Made by a program: the position numbers and the translations under genes. A stretch of DNA of 56,754 nucleotides from an uncultured Bacteroides sp. (GTDB lineage: Bacteria; Bacteroidota; Bacteroidia; Bacteroidales; Bacteroidaceae), in assembly GCA_944322275.1 (NCBI GenBank), contig CALUOV010000005.1, forward strand, positions 1 to 56,754. The letters are read 5' to 3'. The notes under the pieces were generated by a model. That model searched no databases. It saw only the letters and a program-made list of their open reading frames with translations, and was not told the DNA's origin. Of this stretch, positions 8,964-17,115 are shown piece after piece. Every line of letters starts with the position of its first letter. Position 1 is the first letter of the stretch.

Positions 8964-9236
8964 ATGAAAGAAATTAAAAAAACAATCCATTTGCAGGATG
9001 TCAGCGACCAGCAAACGTTGGATGTAGAGAAACTCTCTAAAGTGATTGGTGGATCAGGGGCTTATGGCTGTACACAGGATGTATGTTCAAGTAACTACAA
9101 AGATGAATCCAGCAATTGCACTGTAGAATCATGCATGGCATCCACCTGTACAAGCGGAGTAAACCCTCCTACATGTACTTATAGTCATGACTGGGAGCAG
9201 AGTTCAGGTTGGCCTTCTTCTGAAGGTCCACAATGA
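8964..9236 (+). CDS. RiPP precursor peptide, GG leader with six-Cys core
   Basis: The product is 90 residues. Residues 1-30 form a charged leader with LSKVIGG, ending in Gly29-Gly30, the cut site expected for a C39 peptidase exporter. The core (31-90) has six cysteines at 36, 41, 52, 57, 62 and 71 (spacing x4, x10, x4, x4, x8), is rich in Ser and Thr, and ends in a Trp/Pro/Gly tail without Cys. The leader resembles the GG-Bacteroidales natural-product precursors (TIGR04149-like). It stands alone between the outer-membrane barrel and the third radical SAM gene, with gaps of 173 and 135 bases. Likely modifications are thioether or other radical crosslinks at Cys and glycosylation at Ser, Thr or Cys; these are inferred from neighbours. 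Confidence 0.88.
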   Translation: MKEIKKTIHLQDVSDQQTLDVEKLSKVIGGSGAYGCTQDVCSSNYKDESSNCTVESCMASTCTSGVNPPTCTYSHDWEQSSGWPSSEGPQ

Positions 9237-9263
9237 ATCAAAGATTGATCCATTCGTTTTTTT

Positions 9264-9327
9264 AACACAGCCGGATTTTCTGTAAGTTTCGCATGGTGGA
9301 AATCAATGAATTTTCGACTGTGTTTTT
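9264..9327 (+). terminator. Possible long-loop terminator or attenuator after the precursor
   Basis: AACACAG (9264-9270) pairs with CTGTGTT (9318-9324), followed by further T residues, but the loop is about 47 bases. It lies between precursor and third radical SAM gene and could raise precursor mRNA over the enzyme mRNA. The stem is short, so the call is weak. Confidence 0.3.
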
Positions 9328-9371
9328 ACTAAAAGGCATAATAACCTTATAATTAATACTTGGTTTACGCG

Positions 9372-10865
9372 ATGGAAGAAAGATACATATTGAATCATTA
9401 CTATTGGCTGAGACATGACCTGAAGCGAAGCTATGTCCTGGCATCCAACAAAGAATTGAAGAATGCAGAACAAGCGAAAATGGTGCAGACGGATTGCCAG
9501 TTCCGCATTCACCCCATTCTTGCCATGGCTTTGTCTTTGTTCTCCGAACCGCATACGTCGGATGAACTGAGGGAATCGTTTGCTGATTTCTTTAACATTT
9601 CTAAACAGGAAGCGGAAAAGTTCATTCAGTTGTTTCTGAATAACTCGGAAACTTTCACCATCTCATACGGGGGATACGACAGTTCTTTTCCGAAAAACAT
9701 CGTGATTGAAGCCGGCAGACAATTTGTCCCTCCGGTAAATTATTCTCCGGAACAGTTCGCCTACAAGGAACTGGACATGAGGCGGGAAAGGCCGTTCCTC
9801 GCCCCGCTTTCCATTGTGCTTATGATCAACAACACATGCGCCACGGACTGCATCTATTGCTATGCCAACAAAAAAGTGAAAAGCACTCCCCTCCCTTTTG
9901 ACCGCATTAAGGAAATCGTAAAGGAGGCGCACGACCTTAAAATCTCCCAATTCAACATTGTGGGCGGTGAAGTACTGCTATATAGGCAATGGGAAGAGCT
10001 GTTCCAACTGCTGAGGAGCTATGATATGCTGGGAGGATTGCTCTCCACCAAAGTACCCATCGGGGAAGATACCATTATCGCATTGAAGAAATACCACCTG
10101 AAGGTGCAGATTTCGCTGGATGCCATGCATTCCGGGCGTCTGCAAGAAATTTTGCAGGTGGGGCCTCTCTATGCAGAAAAGATAAAGCGCACTATTGAAC
10201 TTTTGGAAAAACATCGGGTAAGTTTCCAAGTAGCCACCGTGCTGACCCGATGTAACAAGCTGCCGGAAGACTTGGAAGAACTGTACCGCTTTCTACAACC
10301 GTTGAAATGCTTACAACGTTGGGACATCCTGATTGCGTTCAAGTCGCTTTACAGCCGGGGAGATTTTGAAAAATACAAGCTGTCGAAAGAGGATGTGGAG
10401 ACGGTGGACCGATGGGTGAAAGAAATCCGGGCACAAACCTCGATGTACATCCAGTGGTTGCCCGATGGCCAACGGAAATACTTCTCGGCCAAAGAAGGCA
10501 GCCGCAGTTTCCAGGGTGCCCGCTGTTCCGCCAACTATTCCAACCTGTTTGTCCTGCCCGATGGCAAGGTGACTATCTGCGAACAGCTGTATTGGAATCC
10601 GCGTTTCCTCATCGGTGACCTGAACAAACAAAGCATCCAAGAGGTATGGAATTCTCCCGAAGCGTTGGCACTGGCGTTTCCCAAACGGGAAAATTTCCGG
10701 GAAGAGAGTGCCTGCCACAGTTGCAAGCTGTTTGACGAGTGCATGGATTTCCCAAACCGCTGCATCGTGGACATCCTGAAAGGCTATGGCCCGGAGAATT
10801 GGGATTATCCCGACCCCAGATGTGCCCAGGCACCTCCCTTTATCTACGATTTGCTGAACGACTAA
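9372..10865 (+). CDS. Radical SAM/SPASM peptide-modifying enzyme
   Basis: I take ATG 9372 over the upstream TTG 9360, giving 497 residues. An N-terminal segment of about 140 residues (RIHPILAMALSLF, region 40-100) looks like a peptide-recognition wing of the PqqD/RRE kind, though I cannot confirm the fold. The radical SAM motif is C156-x3-C160-x2-C163 in NNTCATDCIYCYANK, followed by NIVGGEVLLY. The C-terminal SPASM region shows RCSANYSNLFVLPDG, ICEQ, CHSCKLFDEC and NRC. It is the first gene after the precursor, so it is the best candidate for the enzyme that crosslinks the cysteine-rich core. The chemistry (thioether, C-C bond or epimerisation) cannot be read from sequence. Confidence 0.87.
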   Translation: MEERYILNHYYWLRHDLKRSYVLASNKELKNAEQAKMVQTDCQFRIHPILAMALSLFSEPHTSDELRESFADFFNISKQEAEKFIQLFLNNSETFTISYGGYDSSFPKNIVIEAGRQFVPPVNYSPEQFAYKELDMRRERPFLAPLSIVLMINNTCATDCIYCYANKKVKSTPLPFDRIKEIVKEAHDLKISQFNIVGGEVLLYRQWEELFQLLRSYDMLGGLLSTKVPIGEDTIIALKKYHLKVQISLDAMHSGRLQEILQVGPLYAEKIKRTIELLEKHRVSFQVATVLTRCNKLPEDLEELYRFLQPLKCLQRWDILIAFKSLYSRGDFEKYKLSKEDVETVDRWVKEIRAQTSMYIQWLPDGQRKYFSAKEGSRSFQGARCSANYSNLFVLPDGKVTICEQLYWNPRFLIGDLNKQSIQEVWNSPEALALAFPKRENFREESACHSCKLFDECMDFPNRCIVDILKGYGPENWDYPDPRCAQAPPFIYDLLND

Positions 10866-10880
10866 AACGAATCACTCACG

Positions 10881-12563
10881 ATGGAACCGAAGCTGACCCT
10901 TATCATTCCTTTTCTGAACGAAGGCGAGGAAGTGGAACAGACCGTGAAAAGCATCCGGGAGCATTCCGCTCCGGAGGAAATAGTAATACTCCTCATCAAC
11001 GATGCCTCTACGGACGGATTCGACTACCTGCGGATAGCCTGTAAATACCGGACCGAGTATATACAAAATCCGGAAAGGAAAGGGGTCGCCGGTTCGCGGG
11101 AACTGGGAGTGGCTCATTGCCGCACTCCCTACTTTATGCTGCTGGACGCACACATGCGGTTTTATGATAACCGCTGGGTGGGCAGAATCACGGAAGAACT
11201 GGAGAAAGGCCCGAAAGCCTTGCTCTGTTGCCAGACCCAAGCCTTGAAATGGACTTATAAGATAATGGGGAATAGGCCTATATCCTATGGGGCATGCGTC
11301 AACTTGTATACCGGAAGAAGTCTTTGGGAATCTCTTTGGGATTTCGACTCCAAGGAAAGACCTGGCGGAGACACGGTCCGAATACCTTGCGTGCTAGGAG
11401 CTACCTACTGTTGTTCTAAAACTTATTGGCAATATCTGAAAGGAGTGGAGGGACTGCAACAATATGGAAACGACGAGGCATATATCAGCGTCAAAGTCTA
11501 TTTGAGCGGAGGAAGTTGCAAACTATTGACCGATGTCGTGGTAGGGCATCTATACAGGAGCCAATCGCCTTACCGGGTGGCAGACCACACACGCATCTAT
11601 AACAGACTTTTCTTAACCGAACTATTCTTGCCGGATGCCTGTAAAGCCCGTTTTGTTTCGCAAACGCTACACTATTATGGGCGGGCAAGCAGCCTCTGTA
11701 AGGATGCCTTGTTCTTGTTTTACGAGAAACGGGAAGAAATTTATTCTTTGAAGAAATATTATGAACGCATCTTCAAACGAGACTTCTCCTATTTCGAGCA
11801 ACTGAACAGACAATCTTCCCAGTTCAGACCGCTTGTAGGAAACAAGGATGAATTGCTGAAAGAAATTGCCTTGCACCTGATACTCCATGTGAATCAGCTG
11901 ACAGGGAGTGGACTGATGAGTGGGAAGACGGGAGTCCTTTTGTTTCTTTATGAGTATAGCCGACAGGCAGATAACCAGACTATTGAATGGCTGGCAGACC
12001 ACATCTTGGATGAAATCTTAGACCATTTGGATGCCGGCATGTCATGGGATTTCAACAACGGGCTGCTTGGCATCGGTTGGACCATCGAGTACCTCTATCA
12101 ACATCAATTCATTGGCGGGGACACCAATGAGATATTGGCCTCTATTGATCGATGGGTATTGGCTTACGACATTGAACAGACAGAAGACCTGAACCAAGAA
12201 AAAGGCTTGGGCGGCGTGGTTCATTATCTATCGGCCCGGCTCTACACAATTCAAAAGGAGAAGAAAGCCAATCCTTTCCCTCCGGAATACTTGTCCGGAT
12301 TATATTGTAAGATAAAGCAGTTGCTGACAAATAGGGAAAAGAATAGTGACAGTTACTCTATCTTCATCCGATATGCAATCTGGTATGAAGGACTACAGCC
12401 CATTCAGGCACCTTCCGTTTATGATATCGCATATCTACTGCTTCCCGCTGACTATGAAATCCGAAAGTATGTTATCGGACTGGAAGGCAGTGCCAGTGTC
12501 GGCCTGAAACTTCTTTTTGAAGATTTGAAAACAATACCGCCAAGCTTTATGAAACAAGCATAA
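10881..12563 (+). CDS. Polypeptide-GalNAcT-like glycosyltransferase fused to LanC-like domain
   Basis: In this 560-residue protein, residues 1 to about 240 are a GT-A domain: LTLIIPFLNEGEEVEQTV, a donor motif LINDASTDGFD, then RKGVAGSRELGVAHC and LLDAHMRFYDN. The last two resemble the RxGxxxSRxxG and DxH (Asp89-Ala-His91) signatures of GT27 polypeptide GalNAc-transferases rather than the DxD of ordinary GT2 enzymes. Residues about 330-550 show LanC-type alpha-toroid repeats: SGLMSGKTGVLLFLYEYS, NNGLLGIGWTIEYLY, EKGLGGVVHYLSA and a final GLEGSASVGLKLL. The Cys/Cys/His zinc ligands of true LanC cyclases are absent and the domain is short, so it probably binds peptide rather than forming lanthionine. 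It starts 15 bases after the radical SAM gene. A fusion placing sugar on the peptide is the inferred role. Confidence 0.78.
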   Translation: MEPKLTLIIPFLNEGEEVEQTVKSIREHSAPEEIVILLINDASTDGFDYLRIACKYRTEYIQNPERKGVAGSRELGVAHCRTPYFMLLDAHMRFYDNRWVGRITEELEKGPKALLCCQTQALKWTYKIMGNRPISYGACVNLYTGRSLWESLWDFDSKERPGGDTVRIPCVLGATYCCSKTYWQYLKGVEGLQQYGNDEAYISVKVYLSGGSCKLLTDVVVGHLYRSQSPYRVADHTRIYNRLFLTELFLPDACKARFVSQTLHYYGRASSLCKDALFLFYEKREEIYSLKKYYERIFKRDFSYFEQLNRQSSQFRPLVGNKDELLKEIALHLILHVNQLTGSGLMSGKTGVLLFLYEYSRQADNQTIEWLADHILDEILDHLDAGMSWDFNNGLLGIGWTIEYLYQHQFIGGDTNEILASIDRWVLAYDIEQTEDLNQEKGLGGVVHYLSARLYTIQKEKKANPFPPEYLSGLYCKIKQLLTNREKNSDSYSIFIRYAIWYEGLQPIQAPSVYDIAYLLLPADYEIRKYVIGLEGSASVGLKLLFEDLKTIPPSFMKQA

Positions 12564-12568
12564 TATTT

Positions 12569-14779
12569 ATGAAAACGTTTTTTCCCCATTACCCCCAGCT
12601 TGACAGTATGGACTGCGGCCCCACCTGCCTGCGGATGATCGCAAAGCATTACGGCCGCAGCTACTCCCTGCAAACCCTGCGGGAACGGAGCTTCATTACC
12701 CGACAGGGCGTATCCATGCTGGGTATCAGTGAGGCGGCGGAAAGCATCGGCTTCCGTACGCAGGGGGTACGCATCACGTTGGAACAACTGGTGAAGGACG
12801 TACCCTTACCCTGTATCCTGCACTGGAACCAGAATCACTTTGTGGTGTGTTACGGTATCCGCCGTAATCGGAAGGGAGCTTATACCTTCTATATCTCCGA
12901 CCCCGCCAAGGGAAAATACACAATGGACGAGGCGGGCTTCCGCAAGTGCTGGTGCTCCACGAAGGTGCAGGGAGAGGAGTGCGGGGTGGCCCTGGTGCTG
13001 CAACCTACACCCGCTTTCCACGAGCGGGAGGATGACCGGCAGCGGCAGGAAAAGGGGTTAGGGTATTTCCTGCGCTACCTGTCTCCCTATAAACCGCAAA
13101 TCGTCCAGCTGGCTGTGGGAATGCTGCTGGGAAGCGTATTCGCCGTGGCGTTGCCTTTTCTGACGCAGGCGGTGGTGGACCAGGGCATCGCCTACAACAA
13201 CCTGAGCCTCATCACGCTGATACTCATCGCGCAACTGGTGCTTTCCGTGACGCAGACGGGAGTGAACTTCCTGCAAAGCTGGATTACACTGCACATGAAC
13301 GCACGTATCAGCATCACGCTGATATCGGACTTCCTGATGAAGCTCATGAAGCTGCCGCTGCACTTCTTCGACGTGAAGAACATCGGCGACATCCTGCAAC
13401 GCATCGGCGACCACAGCCGCATCCAGTCGTTCATGACGGGCAGCACGCTGTCCACCGTCTTCTCGTTCTTCAACTTCATCGTCTTCGCCTGTGTGCTGGC
13501 TTACTATGACTTCGCCATCCTGGCAGTGTTCCTGGCGGGCAATGCGCTGTATGTGGCATGGATTGTATGCTTCCTGCGCTACCGCCGCAGGCTGGACAAC
13601 GCCCGCTTCGCCCAAGCATCCGTGAACCAAAGCAGCCTGGTGCAGATGGTGACGGGGATGCAGGAAATCAAGCTGAACAACTGCGAGAAACAGCAACGCT
13701 GGCAATGGGAAGGCATCCAAGTGAGGCTGTTCAAAATCAGCGTCAAGAGCACGGCCTTGGGGCAAATGCAGCAACTGGGCTCGGTGTTCTTCAGTCAGAC
13801 AACGGGACTGCTGATCTCCTACATCTCGGCCAAGGCGGTGGTGGAGGGGGACATCACGCTGGGCATGATGATGAGTGTGAGTTACATCATCGGGCAACTG
13901 TCCGCTCCCGTGAGTCAGCTCATCGGGTTCGTGCAGTCGCTACAGGACGCCCAAATCAGCCTGGAACGACTGGGCGAGATACATAACAAGGAGGACGAGG
14001 AACAGGGACGGGAAGGCCGGCTGGACGAGCTGCCGGACTATGACGCCCTGCGACTGGAGAACGTATGCTTCAGCTATGACGGTTCGGACCGCGACTATGT
14101 ATTGGAGAACCTGAATCTGGAGATTCCCCGAAACAAGGTGACTGCCATTGTGGGTGCCAGCGGAAGCGGAAAGACAACGGTTGTGAAGCTGCTGCTGGGC
14201 TTCTATCCGCCGAACAAAGGAACGGTGAGAATAGGACGCACGGACCTGAAGGACATGAACCCGCACGTGTGGAGGGAGCATACGAGGGCGGTGATGCAGG
14301 ACGGCTTCATCTTCTCGGACACCATCGCGAGGAACATTGCCGTGGGTGTGGAGACGATAGACAAGGCACGGCTGCTGCATGCGGCAGAAACGGCCTGCAT
14401 ACGGGACTACATCGAATCGCTGCCCCTGAAGTATAATACGAAGATCGGCATGGAGGGAAACGGGCTGAGCCAGGGACAGAAACAACGGCTGCTGATAGCG
14501 AGGGCCGTGTACAAGAATCCGGACTTCCTGTTCTTCGACGAGGCGACCAACGCGCTGGACGCCAACAACGAGCGCGCCATCATGGAGAATCTGGACACGT
14601 TCTACCGGGGAAAGACGGTGGTAGTGGTGGCGCACCGACTGAGCACGGTGCAGCATGCGGACCGCATCGTCGTGCTGGACAAAGGGAAGGTGGTGGAAGA
14701 AGGTACGCACAAGGAACTGACGGCCCGCAAGGGGGCTTATTATACATTGGTGAAGAACCAACTGGAACTGGGGGTATAA
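12569..14779 (+). CDS. C39 peptidase-containing ABC exporter (PCAT)
   Basis: The 736 residues are arranged as C39 peptidase, six-helix transmembrane domain and ATPase. The peptidase (about 1-135) has catalytic Cys in QLDSMDCGPTCLRM, His in WNQNHFVVCYG and Asp in YISDPAKGKY. The membrane part spans about 155-450. The nucleotide-binding domain has Walker A GASGSGKTTVVKLL, signature LSQGQKQRLLIARA, Walker B FLFFDEATNALD and the His switch VVVAHRLSTV. The family removes double-glycine leaders while exporting the core across the inner membrane, matching Gly29-Gly30 of the precursor at 8964. It begins 5 bases after the glycosyltransferase fusion and ends 3 bases before the HlyD gene. G/C use is visibly higher than in the first 4 kb of the cluster. 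Confidence 0.95.
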   Translation: MKTFFPHYPQLDSMDCGPTCLRMIAKHYGRSYSLQTLRERSFITRQGVSMLGISEAAESIGFRTQGVRITLEQLVKDVPLPCILHWNQNHFVVCYGIRRNRKGAYTFYISDPAKGKYTMDEAGFRKCWCSTKVQGEECGVALVLQPTPAFHEREDDRQRQEKGLGYFLRYLSPYKPQIVQLAVGMLLGSVFAVALPFLTQAVVDQGIAYNNLSLITLILIAQLVLSVTQTGVNFLQSWITLHMNARISITLISDFLMKLMKLPLHFFDVKNIGDILQRIGDHSRIQSFMTGSTLSTVFSFFNFIVFACVLAYYDFAILAVFLAGNALYVAWIVCFLRYRRRLDNARFAQASVNQSSLVQMVTGMQEIKLNNCEKQQRWQWEGIQVRLFKISVKSTALGQMQQLGSVFFSQTTGLLISYISAKAVVEGDITLGMMMSVSYIIGQLSAPVSQLIGFVQSLQDAQISLERLGEIHNKEDEEQGREGRLDELPDYDALRLENVCFSYDGSDRDYVLENLNLEIPRNKVTAIVGASGSGKTTVVKLLLGFYPPNKGTVRIGRTDLKDMNPHVWREHTRAVMQDGFIFSDTIARNIAVGVETIDKARLLHAAETACIRDYIESLPLKYNTKIGMEGNGLSQGQKQRLLIARAVYKNPDFLFFDEATNALDANNERAIMENLDTFYRGKTVVVVAHRLSTVQHADRIVVLDKGKVVEEGTHKELTARKGAYYTLVKNQLELGV

Positions 14780-14782
14780 AAT

Positions 14783-16114
14783 ATGGAGAGAAGAAAAGAG
14801 ACTGAGAAAGACAGGGAAAAAGAGCCGGTTTCCATGGATCTGCGCAGCGAGGAATTCCAGGAAGTGTTGGGAGCTGTCCCCTCCTGAATACTGCGTTGGG
14901 GGATCGGGACGGTTGCCTCAGTGGTTGTACTGCTAATTGTGGGAAGCGCCCTGTTCCGCTATCCGGATGTAGTGACCGCCACGGCAAAGCTGACAGGCAG
15001 CCGCCCCGCCACTACGGTGGTGGCACACTCTACGGGAAAACTGCAACGCGTCTATGTGAAGGACAACCAGCCGGTGAAAGCGGGCGACTACCTGGCCCTG
15101 ATAGAGAACGAGGCACAGGCGGAGGATGTGCGCTATCTGCAGCAGTTTCTGGAGGAACAGTCTTGCGGGGACGGCGACAGCCTGCGCTTGCCGAGGCGGG
15201 ACCTCACACTGGGACCGATGCAGTCTCTCTACGCTTCCTACTACACCGCACTGGCCGCTTACCGGCAGTTCGTGCGGCTGGACTATTACCGCAGGAAGGC
15301 AGGCATGATAGAGAAACGCATCCGGCAGACGGAAGACTACACGCGGCACATGGAACTGCAAAAGGTACTGACGGGCGAACAACTGAGCATCAGCCGGAAG
15401 CAATACGCAAGGGACTCGCTGCTGCACACGCAGGAACTGCTTTCGGACGCGGAACTGGAAAATACTTACAACACCTGCCTGCAGGCAAGATTGGCGTATG
15501 AAAACATTCTGTCGGGCATGGAGAGCCAGCGGATACAGACAGCCCAGCTGCGCGAGACACTGTACGATACGGAATACCAGTATGAGGACCTGAAAGGAGA
15601 ACAGGAACGGCAACTGCAGTCGCTCGCCATGCAACTGCGTACCGGCATACGAGACTGGGAACTGGCATACGTACTGAAGACGCCCGTGGAAGGGAAAGTG
15701 ACGTTTACCCGCTTCTGGGTGGAGAACCAGAACATCACAACAGGCGAAGAGGCCTTCAGTGTGATACCGGAAAACAACGGAGAGCTTTTTGCCAAAGCGA
15801 TGCTTCCCACGGACGGCGCGGGAAAAGTAGAAGTGGGGCAACGGGTGAACATCCGTTTCAACAACTATCCGGATACGGAGTTCGGCGTAGTGGAAGGAGA
15901 AGTGCGCAACATCTCGCTGATGCCCGTCAAGGTGGAAGATGTCAGCCACTACGTGGTGGAAATCGAATTGCCGGACGGGCTAAAGACTACTTACGGCAAG
16001 GAATTGCCCTTCATGCCTGAAATGGAAGGACAGGCGGACATCGTGACGGAAGACCGATCACTGCTGGAACGGTTCCTGCTGCCGATAAGAAAGGTGTGGA
16101 CGGAACATCTGTAA
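14783..16114 (+). CDS. HlyD-family export adaptor, in-frame TGA at codon 35
   Basis: The natural start appears to be ATG 14783, 3 bases after the exporter gene: MERRKETEKDREKEP, then LRSEEFQEVLGAVPS. Codon 35 (14885-14887) is TGA where relatives read Trp (the PPWILRWGI-like turn before the membrane helix), after which the same frame continues to TAA at 16112-16114. The remainder encodes a normal periplasmic adaptor: a biotinyl-lipoyl-like segment (HSTGKLQRVYVKDNQPVKAGDY), a long coiled coil, and a beta-barrel domain near GQRVNIRFNNYP. GTG 14921 could restart translation and give 397 residues, but with a clipped cytoplasmic tail and part of the anchor lost. HlyD proteins link the ABC exporter to an outer-membrane channel; no channel gene is seen here. 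It may be a recent pseudogene or a sequence error. Confidence 0.83.
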
Positions 16115-16115
16115 A

Positions 16116-17084
16116 TTATTTCCGCCTGCTGAAGATGAACTTGCCGGCATCCTGCTCATTCTCAATGAACGACTGAATATGACGGATGCGCTTCTCGGCC
16201 AGGATCTCGTCCACAGCTATCAGGATACCGGTCTCCTCCACATTGCCAAACTCATCGTTGATGGCGGTACCAAATACGCGCATGGTAGGACTTAAACTCA
16301 TATAGGCATTGACAAGCGGAGGAATGTTGTAGCCGAACTTACGGATCTCGGAATTCAGTATCTTATAATCTTCCTTGAAAGTCTCTTTGCAGAACAAGGC
16401 TTTCAACTGATTCTCATCGGCCTCCCAATGCAGGGGCTGCATCGGTACGACCAGCCCGTCCTTATCGGCAAAGTGCTTGTGCAGGAAGTATAGAATCATG
16501 TCGCGACCCAGACGGTGATAGCTGGGATACATGGTGACTTTGCCAAAGAAGTATTTCACGTTGGGCATGATGACGGTCAACGCTCCTAAGCCGTCCCACA
16601 GGTTATCCAATGCAAAAAGACCTTTGCTGTCCATACGGGTGGACTGATACTCCAGCGTCACGAACGAACGCCCCAACTCGATGGTGGTAGGCAGGTAATC
16701 TTTCAAGAACTTGGGAGAGAACCGGAACATGTGCGCCGTAGCCAGGATGGGGGCACCTTGCCCATCGAAACGTACATCTGTGCCCAACAGGTATCTGTAT
16801 CCGCCTAAAATCTCTTCAGCCTCCGGATTCCATACAATAAGTTGCTTGTAGGGGTTTTCCATCACGTCATATTCATCGATGTCCATAGACAAACCCGTTC
16901 CTCCTCCGGCCGCACGGAAGGCTATCTCACGCAAACGTCCTATCTCTTTCATCGTGTTTGGAGAATCTTGTGCCGTAACAATATATATCTGATTGTTACT
17001 TCGGTTGGTCATACGCAGTCGTTTGTCTTCGGTCAACTCCGCTTTCAACAGTTTTTTGTCTATCGGTGCAATAATCTCTTCCAT
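16116..17084 (-). CDS. glsB: Glycine lipid (commendamide) N-acyltransferase, GNAT type
   Basis: ATG at 17084 gives 322 residues; a TTG 12 bases upstream is also in frame. The protein is an OlsB/GNAT-like acyltransferase: FRAAGGGTGLSMDIDEYD and ELGRSFVTLEYQ are family blocks. In Bacteroides thetaiotaomicron the homologue N-acylates glycine with a 3-hydroxy fatty acid to give commendamide, the first step to glycine lipids, and is called GlsB. It lies 31 bases after the O-acyltransferase gene and shares its promoter. Its stop codon lies only one base from the stop of the convergent HlyD gene at 16114, with no obvious terminator between. The enzyme is cytoplasmic and probably membrane-associated. 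Confidence 0.8.
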   Translation of the reverse strand: MEEIIAPIDKKLLKAELTEDKRLRMTNRSNNQIYIVTAQDSPNTMKEIGRLREIAFRAAGGGTGLSMDIDEYDVMENPYKQLIVWNPEAEEILGGYRYLLGTDVRFDGQGAPILATAHMFRFSPKFLKDYLPTTIELGRSFVTLEYQSTRMDSKGLFALDNLWDGLGALTVIMPNVKYFFGKVTMYPSYHRLGRDMILYFLHKHFADKDGLVVPMQPLHWEADENQLKALFCKETFKEDYKILNSEIRKFGYNIPPLVNAYMSLSPTMRVFGTAINDEFGNVEETGILIAVDEILAEKRIRHIQSFIENEQDAGKFIFSRRK

Positions 17085-17115
17085 ACTTTCTTTCAATATA
17101 TATATTGTGTATGTA

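Noticed and set aside
12142..12330. Antisense open frame within the fusion glycosyltransferase gene
   Set aside because: It is a shadow frame of the real plus-strand gene with no protein-like features, as are the other antisense frames over strong genes.
10881..12563. True lanthionine cyclase
   Set aside because: The LanC-like repeats lack the zinc Cys/Cys/His set, and no LanB-type dehydratase gene is present, so lanthionine formation is not supported.
14885..14887. TGA read as selenocysteine or Trp
   Set aside because: No SECIS-like need or precedent in HlyD proteins, and TGA is used as a normal stop by many genes here; a mutation or sequence error is simpler.
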